From Planctomycetaceae bacterium (GTDB lineage Bacteria > Planctomycetota > Planctomycetia > Pirellulales > Thermoguttaceae), in NCBI GenBank assembly GCA_012719125.1, contig JAAYAY010000024.1:1-64000 (forward strand): a stretch of DNA of 64,000 bases. The letters run 5' to 3'. The stretch's first letter is position 1. Each line of letters opens with the position of its first letter. The notes below the pieces were generated by a model. The model saw only the letters and a program-made list of their open reading frames with translations, searched no databases and was not told the origin of the DNA. Of this stretch, positions 55,317 to 64,000 are shown piece after piece. The position numbers and the translations under genes are program-made.

Positions 55317-55332
55317 GACCCAACGTGATAAC

Positions 55333-55382
55333 CGTAGGACAGGATTGCATCCTGTCCAGACAGGTTACAAACCTGTCCTACG
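55333..55382. repeat. Compound palindrome, family F
   Basis: Outer arms CGTAGGACAGG/CCTGTCCTACG (55333-55343, 55372-55382) enclose two small palindromes, GGACAGG..CCTGTCC (55337-55357) and GACAGGTTACAAACCTGTC. It lies between the two sulfatases and could act as a terminator or a processing site. Confidence 0.75.
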
Positions 55383-55470
55383 TTCTTTCTGGTTCACAAG
55401 CTGGCGCTTGGAAGCCAGGATGTGTGTCTCCGCTCATTCCCTACTCCAGCATTCCCCTGCGTGATGCACT

Positions 55471-57339
55471 ATGAGAAAGCCCGCCACTACTTTCCTCGCT
55501 CTCATTTCGGCATTTGCCGCTTTTGGATCATCCGTTATTGCGGCCGAGAAGCCGAACGTCCTCCTTATCCTGGCCGACGACCTGGGCTGGAGCGACACGA
55601 CGCTCTACGGGACGACGAAGTTCTATCAGACGCCGAATATTGAGCGACTGGCCCGCCGTGGCATGGTGTTCACTCGAGCCTACTCGGCCAGCCCGCTGTG
55701 CTCACCCACGCGGGCCAGCATTCTCTCCGGACAGAGCCCGGCCCGGATCGGGATCACCTCGCCGGCCTGCCACCTCAAACAAGTGGTGATGAAGGCCTCG
55801 GTTGCCGAAAACGGCCCCACGGCGAGCAAGACGTTGCCTTGTCAGACAGCCACGCGTTTCGACACGGAGTATTACACCCTGGCCGAGGCCCTGAAGGACG
55901 CCGGCTACGCCACGGGACATTTCGGCAAGTGGCATCTCGGGGCGGAACCCTACGATCCGCTTCACCAGGGTTTCGATGTGGACGTGCCGCACTGGCCGGG
56001 GCCGGGACCTGCCGGAAGCTACGTGGCTCCCTGGAAGTTCCCGAATTTCAAGGAACGGGTACCTCAGGAGCACATCGAGGACCGCATGGGTGACGAAGCG
56101 GTGGCCTTCATCGAGCAGCACAAGGACGGGCCGTTCTATCTCAACTACTGGCAGTTCTCGGTTCACGCCCCGTTCGATGCCAAGGCGTCGCTGATCGAGA
56201 AGCACCGCGGACGGGTCGATCCGAACGATCCCCAACGCAGCCCGACCTATGCGGCCATGGTCGAATCGCTCGACGACAACATCGGGAAGATGCTCGACGC
56301 CCTGGACCGGCTGAAGCTGGCCGATCGCACGATCGTCATCTTCTACTCCGACAACGGCGGCAATATGTACAACGAGATTGACGGGACTACGCCGACCAGC
56401 AACGTTCCGCTCCGCGGGGGCAAGGCGACCATGTACGAGGGCGGAGTGCGCGTGCCCTGCACCATCGCCTGGCCGGGGGCGGTTGAGCCCGGCTCGCGGA
56501 GCGACGCGATGATCCAGAGTTCCGATCTCTATCCCACGCTGCTCGAGGTTCTGGCACTCAAGCCTCAACCGGGACAAATCTTCGACGGGATCAGCATCGT
56601 GCCGGCACTCCGGGGCCAAGCGGACCGGACAATTTCTGACCGTGCCATCTTCACGTTCTTCCCCCACGCTCCTCGCGTGCCGGACCATCTGCCGCCGGCC
56701 GTTGCGGTGCATCAGGGCGACTGGAAGTTGATCCGCATGTTCCATGAAGGCGAAGATGGAGGACACGCCTATGAACTCTACAACCTCCGCGAGGACCTGA
56801 GCGAGACGAAAAACCTCGCATCGTCACAACCGGAACGGGTGCGAGAACTCGACGCACTGATTGAAGACTTCCTGAGACGTACGAAAGCCGTCGTGCCGCT
56901 CCCGAACCCGAATTATCAGAAGCCGATAGCGGGTCTCACGGCCATGCGAGACTGCGCCCTGAGGCTGGAAGACGGTCGTCTCCACGTGACCTGCACCGGC
57001 GGCGATCCCCATTTCCAGTGGCTTCCCGACAAGCCGCTTCCGGTCGGTCCGCTCACGGTCGAGTTGCGCATGAAGTCCGCGGCCAAGGGATCCGGCCAGC
57101 TCTTCTGGCACCAGAAGGGAATCCAGCCTCAGTACTTCCGCGATCGCAGCACCGTCTTCCAGCCGAAGCATGACGGCCAGTTCCACGATTACCGGATCAC
57201 GCTTCCCAATCAGGGCGAGGCCCTTTCCCTGCGTCTTGATCCGGCCCAGGGGCCTGGCGAAATCGTGATCGAGAGACTACTCGTTGCCGGGCCCGGCGGC
57301 CAACCGCTGGGGGACTGGCTTCAGCTTAGGGGAGAGTAG
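55471..57339 (+). CDS. Secreted sulfatase 2 with C-terminal accessory domain
   Basis: 622 aa. Signal peptide 1-24. Sulfatase core with [17 protein letters not shown] and formylglycine motif [13 protein letters not shown], Cys77; [18 protein letters not shown] supplies metal residues. From about residue 490, [20 protein letters not shown] begins an extra beta-rich domain (~130 aa) not found in the first sulfatase, probably a carbohydrate-binding module. Both sulfatases are likely part of algal or mucin polysaccharide degradation. Confidence 0.96.
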   Translation: MRKPATTFLALISAFAAFGSSVIAAEKPNVLLILADDLGWSDTTLYGTTKFYQTPNIERLARRGMVFTRAYSASPLCSPTRASILSGQSPARIGITSPACHLKQVVMKASVAENGPTASKTLPCQTATRFDTEYYTLAEALKDAGYATGHFGKWHLGAEPYDPLHQGFDVDVPHWPGPGPAGSYVAPWKFPNFKERVPQEHIEDRMGDEAVAFIEQHKDGPFYLNYWQFSVHAPFDAKASLIEKHRGRVDPNDPQRSPTYAAMVESLDDNIGKMLDALDRLKLADRTIVIFYSDNGGNMYNEIDGTTPTSNVPLRGGKATMYEGGVRVPCTIAWPGAVEPGSRSDAMIQSSDLYPTLLEVLALKPQPGQIFDGISIVPALRGQADRTISDRAIFTFFPHAPRVPDHLPPAVAVHQGDWKLIRMFHEGEDGGHAYELYNLREDLSETKNLASSQPERVRELDALIEDFLRRTKAVVPLPNPNYQKPIAGLTAMRDCALRLEDGRLHVTCTGGDPHFQWLPDKPLPVGPLTVELRMKSAAKGSGQLFWHQKGIQPQYFRDRSTVFQPKHDGQFHDYRITLPNQGEALSLRLDPAQGPGEIVIERLLVAGPGGQPLGDWLQLRGE

Positions 57340-57379
57340 CACCTGCGGCTGATTCGCCCGCCATCTCGGTCAGTGCGGG

Positions 57380-57829
57380 TCAGAAGCCGGCTGAGTCGCC
57401 GGAGGAGAAAGGATCGCTTGCGGTACCCGCCTCGGCCGTAAGCGGATGTCGTCCTTGAAACCCGCCGTTGACCTCGTGCCAGTGGAGCACCTCCGGTTCG
57501 CCCAGTTTCCAGCAAAGATACACGTCGCGTCCGTCGAGCTTGGCTGGGAAATCAACGACGCCGTCCACCGTGCTCTTGGGTTCGATCCCCAACTGCCGTA
57601 GCTCGTCTACATATTCCCGCAATCGTGAGGCGTCGTCTTCCAGAGAGACCTCGATGGCCGCCAGTTCCTGCCAGTACGGATCGTTCTCATTCCGCTGCCG
57701 ACCGCTCAGAAGGAAACTCACTCGCTGGCGCCGGTCCGTGACCTCTCGAGATAGGCGAACCAAGTCGGTGACGATGGCTCGCACCAGCGGTAGTGTCGCG
57801 TTGGCCTGCTCAATGGTGAACATCTTCAT
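57380..57829 (-). CDS. DUF2203 family protein
   Basis: 149 aa. MKMFTIEQANATLPLVRAIV is the DUF2203 hallmark, then a long helix with LSREVTDRRQRVSFLL and the C-terminal DFPAKLDGRDVYLCWKLGEP block with VLHWHEVNGGFQGRHPL. The family is small, soluble and widespread; function unknown. A variant Ser/Asp/Gly tail of about 20 residues follows. It sits 58 nt from the nuoI-like stop, on the same strand. Confidence 0.9.
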   Translation of the reverse strand: MKMFTIEQANATLPLVRAIVTDLVRLSREVTDRRQRVSFLLSGRQRNENDPYWQELAAIEVSLEDDASRLREYVDELRQLGIEPKSTVDGVVDFPAKLDGRDVYLCWKLGEPEVLHWHEVNGGFQGRHPLTAEAGTASDPFSSGDSAGF

Positions 57830-57887
57830 ACTTTATTCCACCGCGGATAAGCCGTCATTGGTCACCCATTCTAGGGAGCGGACTACC

Positions 57888-58445
57888 CTAATTGGGGCCC
57901 TCGTGAACGGGTTCGGTGATCTGCTTTGATAAAGCGACGACCGTAGGATTCAGCGTACTCCGCCCCCAGGCAATTTCCAGAGGCAACCGAGAGAAATCGA
58001 CGAGGCATCCGTCGCGGGTGTAACAACTGAGATCGTGGGTAGAGCCCATGAAAATACAGTCGACGGGGCAGTTCTCGGTACACATTCCGCAGAACATGCA
58101 TTTTGAATAGTCGATCACGTAACTTGTGATTCGAAATCCCTTTCGGCCCTCAACCTTTTCCTTCCCGATGTAGATACAGTCCACGGGGCAGTCCCGAGCA
58201 CATCGTTCGCAGGCGATGCACGTCGTCAGATCGAACCGATGAAACCCTCGATAACGGGGGGCTACCTCAACCGGTAACTCGGGGTATTCATAGCGTTCCG
58301 TGAACGTCCTTCGCTCCGGATCGTAGGTCCGGATCCAGTATCGCATGGTTACCCAAAGCGATTTTGCGATGGTACCTACGGCCACGACGATATTACGACA
58401 CCACCCCGTGAAGCCGCCCGAATGCTGAGAATAGCCGACCGACAT
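57888..58445 (-). CDS. nuoI: NuoI-like 8Fe-8S ferredoxin subunit
   Basis: 185 aa. Two [4Fe-4S] motifs, CIACERCARDCPVDC near residue 76 and CMFCGMCTENCPVDC near 115, with N-terminal amphipathic helix IVVAVGTIAKSLWVTMRYWI. In complex I, NuoI hands electrons from the peripheral arm to the quinone-reduction region. Here it is alone: no other nuo gene is adjacent. GAGGA lies upstream of the ATG. Whether it works in complex I or elsewhere cannot be told. Confidence 0.9.
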   Translation of the reverse strand: MSVGYSQHSGGFTGWCRNIVVAVGTIAKSLWVTMRYWIRTYDPERRTFTERYEYPELPVEVAPRYRGFHRFDLTTCIACERCARDCPVDCIYIGKEKVEGRKGFRITSYVIDYSKCMFCGMCTENCPVDCIFMGSTHDLSCYTRDGCLVDFSRLPLEIAWGRSTLNPTVVALSKQITEPVHEGPN

Positions 58446-58862
58446 CGCGTCCTCGGAGAAAGCTGTCTTAGAGTGTTAGCTCACCACTCACTATGGATTA
58501 TAGGAGACTCGACTCTTGTGTTGTAGGGCGTCCTCCGGCCTGGTCAGTGGCGTTCGCGGCACTAACCTGTTGGCACGACAGGGACACTTCTTTTTGGGGG
58601 GGCTAGCCCAGGTTATTCCTGGGTGACACACTCAGGGCGTAGCGATGGGCGTGGTGATTCCCCCTGAATTGGACGGGGTGAATCGCCAAATCTTGCCTAT
58701 GCCGCAAAATCCGTACCGAGGTCCCCAGGAATTCTGTGAATAAATGGAGTTTCCTTGACTACACACTTTTGGCGGCGTATGCTGGAACAAAGGCGGTCCC
58801 GGTACGTACGCCCGTGCAGTGTCCTTTTTTGGGGGCCTGCCGCCTGGGCAAGGAACGATAGG
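58446..58862. other. Spacer between divergent nuoI and csrA genes
   Basis: It contains the csrA promoter at 58755-58783 and a G-rich stretch (GGGGGGGCTAGCCCAGG near 58597). Apart from these and the 5' leader of csrA (58790-58862), no gene is seen. Confidence 0.6.
58755..58783 (+). promoter_or_regulatory. Sigma-70-type promoter of csrA
   Basis: TTGACT (58755-58760) and TATGCT (58778-58783) are separated by exactly 17 nt. The transcript would start near 58790, leaving a leader of about 73 nt before the csrA ATG. Confidence 0.75.
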
Positions 58863-59081
58863 ATGTTGGTACTATCCCGAAAGAAGAACGAGAGTATTGT
58901 CATCGCCGATGACATTACAATCGTCGTCGTCGAGATCCGAGGAGACAAGGTTCGCCTCGGGGTGGAAGCCCCGAAGGAAGTGCCGGTTCACCGTCGCGAA
59001 GTCTTCGATGCGATTCGTCGTAACGAGGCGGCCGCCAACGAAGGTAGGACGGACGTCGCGAAGACGAACAAGGATTCTTAG
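58863..59081 (+). CDS. csrA: Carbon storage regulator CsrA
   Basis: 72 aa from ATG 58863 (MLVLSRKKNESIVIADDITI). Canonical RNA-binding beta-barrel: VRLGVEAPKEVPVHRREVFD with the conserved Arg; the C-terminal tail NEAAANEGRTDVAKTNKDS is variable. It binds ANGGA motifs in mRNA leaders to block or stabilise translation. Such motifs overlap its own ribosome site (AAGGAAC at 58850-58856) and start codon (TAGGATG), suggesting autoregulation. Longer frames upstream run through the promoter. Confidence 0.97.
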   Translation: MLVLSRKKNESIVIADDITIVVVEIRGDKVRLGVEAPKEVPVHRREVFDAIRRNEAAANEGRTDVAKTNKDS

Positions 59082-59481
59082 CGCCGCTAGCAAAGCCGTC
59101 ATGTGCCTGTGCAAGGCCCCGTCGAAGATGCCCGCAGTCTTGCTGGGGTTCGTCGGCAGTGTCGATGGCCAAGGCACGGATCGTGCATGTCTCTGTCAGC
59201 AGGTGGCGTGGCCGATTTCGTTGGGGGGCTGAGAGCGCGGCTTTCGCCCATCTCGTGTCCTGCACTGTTCTGAATCCATTCGTGGAGCCACGCGCTCGCC
59301 TCGTGGGCGTTCAAACTGCGTAGCCTGGCCAACTTCCGATCGCCACACTGCGGCGTTCTCCGGCTTGACGTATTGTGGGCGTAGTCTGGTTGCGATCCTG
59401 CCGATATACGGGGAATGCCACCGCTTGGCCCCCCTTCTCAGGTTCAACCAAGGACTTTAGAATCGAGTACTTGCGACACTC
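59082..59481. other. Intergenic region
   Basis: Between csrA and tRNA-Glu. Several antisense frames exist but none looks like a protein. No terminator or promoter can be picked with confidence, although a tRNA promoter is expected near 59440. Confidence 0.45.
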
Positions 59482-59555
59482 GGCCCCGTCGTCTAGCCAG
59501 GTCAGGACACAGGCCTTTCAAGCCTGCAGCACGGGTTCAAATCCCGTCGGGGTCA
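59482..59555 (+). tRNA. tRNA-Glu (anticodon TTC)
   Basis: Acceptor GGCCCCG/CGGGGTC, anticodon stem CAGGC/GCCTG around loop CTTTCAA gives TTC. T arm ACGGGTTCAAATCCCGT. The ATG of hemH follows 19 nt later, so the tRNA may be the source of the hemH leader. Notable since Glu-tRNA also feeds heme synthesis. No encoded CCA. Confidence 0.96.
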
Positions 59556-59574
59556 TTTGTGAGGTACCGGCGAT

Positions 59575-60600
59575 ATGCCTCTGCCCTACGACGCCCTGCT
59601 TCTGCTTTCCTTTGGCGGGCCGGAAGGGGTGGATGATGTCCTGCCCTTTCTGGAGAACGTACTTCGCGGTAAGCGAGTCCCCCGCGAGCGGATGCTCGAA
59701 GTCGCCGAGCACTACTATCTGTTCGACGGGGTCAGTCCGATCAACGAGCAGAATCGGGCGCTCCTTGCCTCGCTCATTCCCGAATTGGCCAGCCACGGCA
59801 TCAACATGCCCGTCTACTGGGGGAACCGCAACTGGCACCCCATGCTCACCGACACGGTGCGTCAAATGGCGGAAGACGGTGTGAGCCGAGCACTCGCGTT
59901 TGCGACGTCGGCATTCGCATCCTATTCCGGCTGCCGGCAGTACCTCGAAGATATCGAGCGGGCACGAGCCGAAGTCGGCCCCACCGCTCCGGAAATTGAC
60001 AAGCTTCGGCTGTTCCACAATCACCCGGGCTTCATCGAACCGATGAGCCAGCGCGTCCGCGAAGCACTCGATTCGATCCACGAGCCGGCCAGATCCGCGG
60101 CGAGGCTGGTTTTCACGGCCCACAGTCTGCCTCTGACAATGGCAAACGCATGCACGTACGTCACGCAATTGCAGGATGCGTGTCGTCTGGTCGCCGAGCG
60201 GGTTGGGTGTTCCGGCTGGGACCTGGTCTATCAGAGCCGTAGCGGACCGCCCGATCAGCCGTGGCTGGAGCCCGACGTCTGCGACCACCTCAGGAGTCTC
60301 CGCGAGGAGCGCGGGTGCACCGACGTGGTCCTGATTCCGATCGGGTTCCTCTCGGAGCACATGGAGGTCGTTTACGATCTTGACGTGGAAGCGGCAGGGC
60401 TTTGCGAGCGGATCGGACTGAACCTTGTGCGTTCGTCGGTTGTAGGACGCCATCCCCGGTTCGTGGCGATGATCCGAGAGCTGGTCCAGGAGCGACTGGA
60501 AGACAACCCGCGGCGTCTGGCCCTAGGCCATCTCGGGGCGGCTCCGGACGCGTGTTCCCCTGACTGCTGCAAGCCGATCGGGCGAACGATATCTACATGA
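59575..60600 (+). CDS. hemH: Ferrochelatase
   Basis: 341 aa. Ferrochelatase marks: LLLLSFGGPEGVDDVLPFLE, FATSAFASYSGCRQY, catalytic His in VFTAHSLPLTM near 184, SRSGPPDQPWLEPDV and IPIGFLSEHMEVVYDLD with the conserved Glu. It inserts Fe2+ into porphyrin (protoporphyrin or coproporphyrin) for heme, needed by cytochrome bd. The C-terminus has a Cys cluster CSPDCCKP, which could hold a [2Fe-2S] centre. Its stop overlaps the fusA stop by 8 nt in convergent orientation. Confidence 0.95.
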   Translation: MPLPYDALLLLSFGGPEGVDDVLPFLENVLRGKRVPRERMLEVAEHYYLFDGVSPINEQNRALLASLIPELASHGINMPVYWGNRNWHPMLTDTVRQMAEDGVSRALAFATSAFASYSGCRQYLEDIERARAEVGPTAPEIDKLRLFHNHPGFIEPMSQRVREALDSIHEPARSAARLVFTAHSLPLTMANACTYVTQLQDACRLVAERVGCSGWDLVYQSRSGPPDQPWLEPDVCDHLRSLREERGCTDVVLIPIGFLSEHMEVVYDLDVEAAGLCERIGLNLVRSSVVGRHPRFVAMIRELVQERLEDNPRRLALGHLGAAPDACSPDCCKPIGRTIST

Positions 60601-62668
60601 AGCTGCTGAGCACGTCCGGAGGAGCCGGCCTGTAACTGAAGGGCTCCATCGTGTAGGTAGCTCGTCCCTGGCTCAGGCCGCGTACGGCATTGGCGTAACC
60701 GAACAGGTTGGCCAGCGGCGCTTCGGCGTCGATGATTGTGAGGTTCCCTCGCGTTTCCGTTCGTGTGATCACGGCTCGGCGCTGTTGCAGGTCGCTGACG
60801 AAGTCGCCAAGGTGTTCTTCGGGAGTGGTGACTTCGAGCCGCATGATGGGCTCGAGCAGTACGATACCTGCCTCACTGAGAGCTTTGCGGAAGGCGTCGG
60901 CGGCGGCCATGCGAAACGCGGTTTCGTTGCTTTCGGCATCGTGGACTTCGCCGCCGAGCACGGTGATCCTCACGTTCATGAGCGGGAAACCGAGCATGCC
61001 GCCCCCCTCCCCTTCGCCGACGAGAACCTCCATGGCGGCAACGAGCAACTCGCCGGGGAGTTGACCACCACAGACGCTGAGCACCGTCACGGGCTTTTCG
61101 CCTTCGCTCCAAGGCTCCATGCGGATCGTCAGTTCGGCGAACAACCGCTGTCCGCCCACGGTTCGGTGGCACCGGCCCGTGACCTCGACCGGCCGTTCGA
61201 TCGTCTCCCGATAGCTCACGCGAGGGTTGTGGACGCGCACGTTGAGCTTGTGTTCGCGAAGCAACCTGTGCTTGATCACTTCGAGGTGGAGTTCGCCCAT
61301 GCCGCTGATCAGGGTCTGGCCGGTTTCCTCGCTCTCTTTGGCGCGAAACGTGGGATCCTGTCGTCGCAGCATGTCCAGGACGGCCGAGAGCTTCTTGCGT
61401 TCGTCGGAGGTTTCCGGCTCGATGGCCATGGAAATCACGGTCTCGGGGAACGCGATCGATTCCAGGAGAATCGGGGCCTTGACGTCGCAGAGCGTATCGC
61501 CGGTGATGCTGTGACGCAAGCCGATGATCCCGATGATGTCCCCCGCTTCGACCTGGGCCACCTGTTCGCGCCGGTCGGCCTGAATGTGCCAGAGTTGAGG
61601 CACATTCTCCTTGGTATCCTTACCGGCGTTGAGGACTCGGCTGTTGGCCTTGAGGGCACCGGAATAGATGCGGACATAACTCAGGTCGCCGTACTTGTCG
61701 GCCTGGATCTTGAAGAGCAGGCCGCAGAACGGCTCTTGGGGGTCGGGTTTGCGATGCAGTTGGGAGTCCGGCTTCTTCGGATCGACGCCGGTCACCGGCG
61801 GCAAGTCGGCGGGACTCGGCAACCATTCGGCGATGGCGTCGAGGAGCGGCTGAACGCCGATGCCGTCGAGAGCGGAGCCGCACAGCACGGGCACAACCAG
61901 GTCGTGGATGGTTGCCTCGCGCAGGACTCGCCGGATCAAGGGAGCCGGCACCGGCTTCTCCTCCAGGAGCAACTCGGCGAGCTCGTCACTGAAGTACGAC
62001 AATTGCTCGAGGAGATGCGATCTCCACATATCGGCGTCTTCGGCCATCTCGCCCGGGATTTCGCCGACAACGATCTCAGCGCCGTTCTTTTCGGCCGGGA
62101 AGGTCAGCATCGTCATCTCAACGAGGTCGACGATTCCGCGAAACGCGCCTTCGACGTGCGGGGGGCCGCTCCCGACCGGAAGGATCACGGGAAGCGGTTT
62201 CTCGCACTGCAAGCGTTTCTCGATTTCGTCGAGTGTCTCGTAGAAATCGGCTCCCTCGCGATCCATCTTGTTGATGAACGCCAGACGCGGCACATGGTAC
62301 TTGTTGGCCTGGCGCCAAACGGTTTCGCTCTGGGCCTCAACCCCTTCGCGGGCGCTGAACACCACGACGGCGCCGTCGAGGACGCGGAGGCTGCGTTCGA
62401 CCTCGGCCGTGAAATCGACGTGTCCCGGAGTGTCGATCAGATTGATCGTGACTCCTTTCCAGGGAAAGGTCACGCACGCCGAGTTGATGGTGATGCCGCG
62501 TTCCTGCTCTTCGGGGTCGTAATCGGTGACGGTGGTGCCGTCGTCGACTCGCCCGACGCGATGGCTGGCATGCGTGTGAAACAGCATCCGCTCGGTAACG
62601 GTGGTCTTACCGGCGTCGATGTGGGCGATCACCCCGATATTGCGAAGCTTTTCCAGTTGCCGAGCCAT
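60593..62668 (-). CDS. fusA: Elongation factor G
   Basis: 691 aa from ATG 62668 (an ATG three codons earlier is possible). GTPase domain: IAHIDAGKTTVTERML, YDPEEQERGITI, LIDTPGHVDFTAEVERSL and FINKMDREGADF; then domains II-V with GMGELHLEVIKHRLLREHKL and the C-terminal GFPLMNVRI and AAADAFRKAL blocks. The segment GRVDDGTTVTDYDPEEQERG is typical of the spirochaete/planctomycete-type EF-G (spdEFG) rather than the E. coli form; this assignment needs a tree. It catalyses translocation and, in some paralogues, ribosome recycling. Confidence 0.95.
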   Translation of the reverse strand: MARQLEKLRNIGVIAHIDAGKTTVTERMLFHTHASHRVGRVDDGTTVTDYDPEEQERGITINSACVTFPWKGVTINLIDTPGHVDFTAEVERSLRVLDGAVVVFSAREGVEAQSETVWRQANKYHVPRLAFINKMDREGADFYETLDEIEKRLQCEKPLPVILPVGSGPPHVEGAFRGIVDLVEMTMLTFPAEKNGAEIVVGEIPGEMAEDADMWRSHLLEQLSYFSDELAELLLEEKPVPAPLIRRVLREATIHDLVVPVLCGSALDGIGVQPLLDAIAEWLPSPADLPPVTGVDPKKPDSQLHRKPDPQEPFCGLLFKIQADKYGDLSYVRIYSGALKANSRVLNAGKDTKENVPQLWHIQADRREQVAQVEAGDIIGIIGLRHSITGDTLCDVKAPILLESIAFPETVISMAIEPETSDERKKLSAVLDMLRRQDPTFRAKESEETGQTLISGMGELHLEVIKHRLLREHKLNVRVHNPRVSYRETIERPVEVTGRCHRTVGGQRLFAELTIRMEPWSEGEKPVTVLSVCGGQLPGELLVAAMEVLVGEGEGGGMLGFPLMNVRITVLGGEVHDAESNETAFRMAAADAFRKALSEAGIVLLEPIMRLEVTTPEEHLGDFVSDLQQRRAVITRTETRGNLTIIDAEAPLANLFGYANAVRGLSQGRATYTMEPFSYRPAPPDVLSSFM

Positions 62669-62731
62669 AGCCTTCATTCCACGTCAACGCCGTCGACAGT
62701 CAACCGCATCGGACCAACCGCGCAAAAGAAA

Positions 62732-62760
62732 CGCCGCGCCCGTTGGGGACCGGCGCGGCG
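62732..62760 (-). terminator. Terminator between rpsG and fusA
   Basis: Perfect 9-bp stem CGCCGCGCC/GGCGCGGCG with an 11-nt loop; on the minus strand it is followed by TTTCTTTTG, a classic intrinsic terminator. It lies 89 nt past the rpsG stop and 63 nt before the fusA start. Confidence 0.85.
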
Positions 62761-62849
62761 AACTCTCGTTGAGTTGCTGACAAGATTCCTGTTCGTGCGA
62801 CCAGTGCCCGTGGGGCTCTCCCCCGTCCTGTCCGTGATATCAGGCCGCA

Positions 62850-63320
62850 TCACCAGGCGAAATGGGCGAAAGCCTTATTCGCCTCAGCCATGCGGTGAAC
62901 GTTTTCACGGCGAGTCATGGCGGCCCCTTCACGCTTGAAAGCAGCCACCAACTCGTCGGCCAGCTTCAGAGAGGTCGCACGCCCCTTTTTCTCCCTGAGC
63001 GCCATCAGGATCCAGCGAATCGCCAGCGACTGCTGGCGCACTCGATTCACTTGCATCGGCACCTGGTAGGAGGCACCGCCGACTCGCTTCGACCGAACCT
63101 CGATGTTCGGCTTCACGTTCTCGAGGGCCTGCGTGAACACATCGATCGCCTCCTCGTGGGGGAGCCGCTTCTTGATCTCGGCGAGCGCGTCGTAGAAGAC
63201 CCGCTGAGCGGTGCTCTTCTTGCCGTCCCACATCAGGCAGTTGATGAATTTGCTTGCCAAAAGGGAATTGTGTACCGGATCCCCTTTGAGTTGTTTTCTG
63301 CTCGCTGTGATTCGACCCAT
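62850..63320 (-). CDS. rpsG: 30S ribosomal protein S7
   Basis: 156 aa from ATG 63320 ([20 protein letters not shown]), the family's usual length; an ATG five codons upstream is less likely. Signatures: [40 protein letters not shown] and [18 protein letters not shown]7 nucleates the 16S 3' domain at the head of the 30S subunit. Follows rpsL by 78 nt in the str operon order. Confidence 0.97.
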   Translation of the reverse strand: MGRITASRKQLKGDPVHNSLLASKFINCLMWDGKKSTAQRVFYDALAEIKKRLPHEEAIDVFTQALENVKPNIEVRSKRVGGASYQVPMQVNRVRQQSLAIRWILMALREKKGRATSLKLADELVAAFKREGAAMTRRENVHRMAEANKAFAHFAW

Positions 63321-63398
63321 CGAATGGATTCCCAATAATGCTAGAAAGCTATGTTTTCAGTGCTCCTCTGCCGTCGCCACAAGCTGACGGACGCGTCG

Positions 63399-63767
63399 CT
63401 ATTTCTTCTTGGCGCCGTATCGGCTCCGTGCCTGCTTGCGGTTCTCGACCCCGAGGGCATCGAGCGTCCCTCGAACCACCTGGTACCGGACTCCCGGCAG
63501 GTCACGCACTCGTCCCCCGCGAACCAGCACGATGGAGTGTTCCTGCAGACTGTGTCCTTCGCCCGGGATGTAGACGGTGACCTCTTTCCCGTTGGAAAGC
63601 CGCACACGGGTGATCTTGCGCAAGGCAGAATTCGGCTTCTTGGGAGTCATGGTCTTGACTTGCAGGCACACCCCTCGTTTCTGGGGGCACTGATCCAGGA
63701 CCGGGGCCTTGCTCATCTTCCGCTTCGATGTGCGGCGTTTCCGCACCAATTGATTAATCGTCGGCAT
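63399..63767 (-). CDS. rpsL: 30S ribosomal protein S12
   Basis: 122 aa. [39 protein letters not shown] (decoding-site loop with the conserved Lys) and [21 protein letters not shown]12 monitors codon-anticodon pairing at the A site and is the streptomycin-resistance protein. First gene of the str cluster; promoter at 63895-63922. Confidence 0.98.
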   Translation of the reverse strand: MPTINQLVRKRRTSKRKMSKAPVLDQCPQKRGVCLQVKTMTPKKPNSALRKITRVRLSNGKEVTVYIPGEGHSLQEHSIVLVRGGRVRDLPGVRYQVVRGTLDALGVENRKQARSRYGAKKK

Positions 63768-63894
63768 GTGTCAGCTCAAATCCCTGAACGGCACCCCTTT
63801 CCCCTCACGCGAGGGGGGACAACGATGAGGGAGTGCATGTTCCTCCTCGCTGCCTGGGGCGCGATAATTCTGTCTGAGTTAATCGGAATCACTC

Positions 63895-63922
63895 AGCCTA
63901 CCGCAACTGCGGTGGCTGTCAA
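63895..63922 (-). promoter_or_regulatory. Putative promoter of the rpsL-rpsG operon
   Basis: On the minus strand, a perfect TTGACA (63917-63922) and TAGGCT (63895-63900) are separated by 16 nt. The transcript would start near 63888, giving a leader of about 120 nt before rpsL. The rest of 63768-64000 shows no gene; a plus-strand 50-codon frame has no support. Confidence 0.55.
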
Positions 63923-64000
63923 GGCATACAGTCGGCAATGGAAGCCGGGTGACTCAAGATTTCGTGCCCAGTTCTAAGGTCCGCGGCAATCTGGGCTAAA

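Noticed and set aside
60785-62938. Very long plus-strand open frame (717 codons) across fusA
   Set aside because: Antisense to a clear EF-G gene; long shadow frames are expected in GC-rich DNA, and its composition has no known domain.
63823-63977. 50-codon plus-strand frame before the window end
   Set aside because: It lies over the predicted rpsL promoter, has no ribosome site and resembles nothing known.

Overview
The window is GC-rich bacterial chromosome, most likely from a planctomycete of the Pirellulales type. The evidence is a DUF1559 pilin-like protein followed by a short lipoprotein, two secreted sulfatases, an ECF sigma factor coupled to a FecR-like membrane protein, a DUF11 repeat protein, a DUF4091 protein, DUF4432 and DUF2203 proteins, and many dispersed palindromic intergenic repeats. 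The exact taxon cannot be read from the sequence.

Layout. 1-6020 (minus strand): secreted DUF4091 and glycoside-hydrolase-like proteins flanking mnmA. 6021-8250: a small accessory patch (hypothetical, zinc ribbon, esterase-like) behind an imperfect long hairpin. 8270-12130 (minus): secreted PCMT-like methyltransferase and cydA-small ORF-cydB. 12410-14990 (plus): FmdB zinc ribbon, histone-deacetylase-like gene, then a small ORF plus HNH nuclease bracketed by a duplicated 3' end of the deacetylase gene; the second copy carries a 138-bp MITE-like insertion with a 7-bp target duplication. 15000-17400 (minus): DUF1559 gene and lipoprotein. 17439-20189 (minus): a GspE/PilB-like ATPase gene, a hicAB toxin-antitoxin pair, and a duplicated, internally deleted 3' copy of the ATPase gene. 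20753-27700: DUF11 protein, alpha/beta hydrolase, His-rich secreted protein, large transglutaminase-like membrane protein. 27730-30025: coiled-coil microprotein, CCA-adding enzyme family gene, tRNA-Leu, infA.

30043-44773 is a carbohydrate region: DUF4432, cupin isomerase-like, sugar isomerase/epimerase, Gfo/Idh/MocA oxidoreductase and a convergent RbsBCA-like ABC transporter. It is interrupted by two accessory modules: Uma2 nuclease + AAA ATPase + TOPRIM protein (34817-37203), bracketed by 59-bp direct repeats, and AlbA_2/HATPase protein + ParA-like ATPase (38645-40827). These two are the best candidates for undescribed defence-type systems. 44970-53472: cation/proton antiporter, ABC-2 type exporter pair, and an ECF sigma-FecR-surface protein operon. 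53751-58445: two sulfatases, DUF2203, orphan NuoI. 58755-64000: csrA with a clear promoter, tRNA-Glu, hemH, and the str genes fusA, rpsG, rpsL on the minus strand, with a terminator between rpsG and fusA and no tuf downstream.

A recurring theme is accessory gene pairs sitting between direct duplications. In two loci the order is full gene, accessory module, then a 3' fragment of the same gene, all in the same direction; in a third a module lies between two copies of a dispersed repeat. All functional calls are from reading motifs; no database search was possible.
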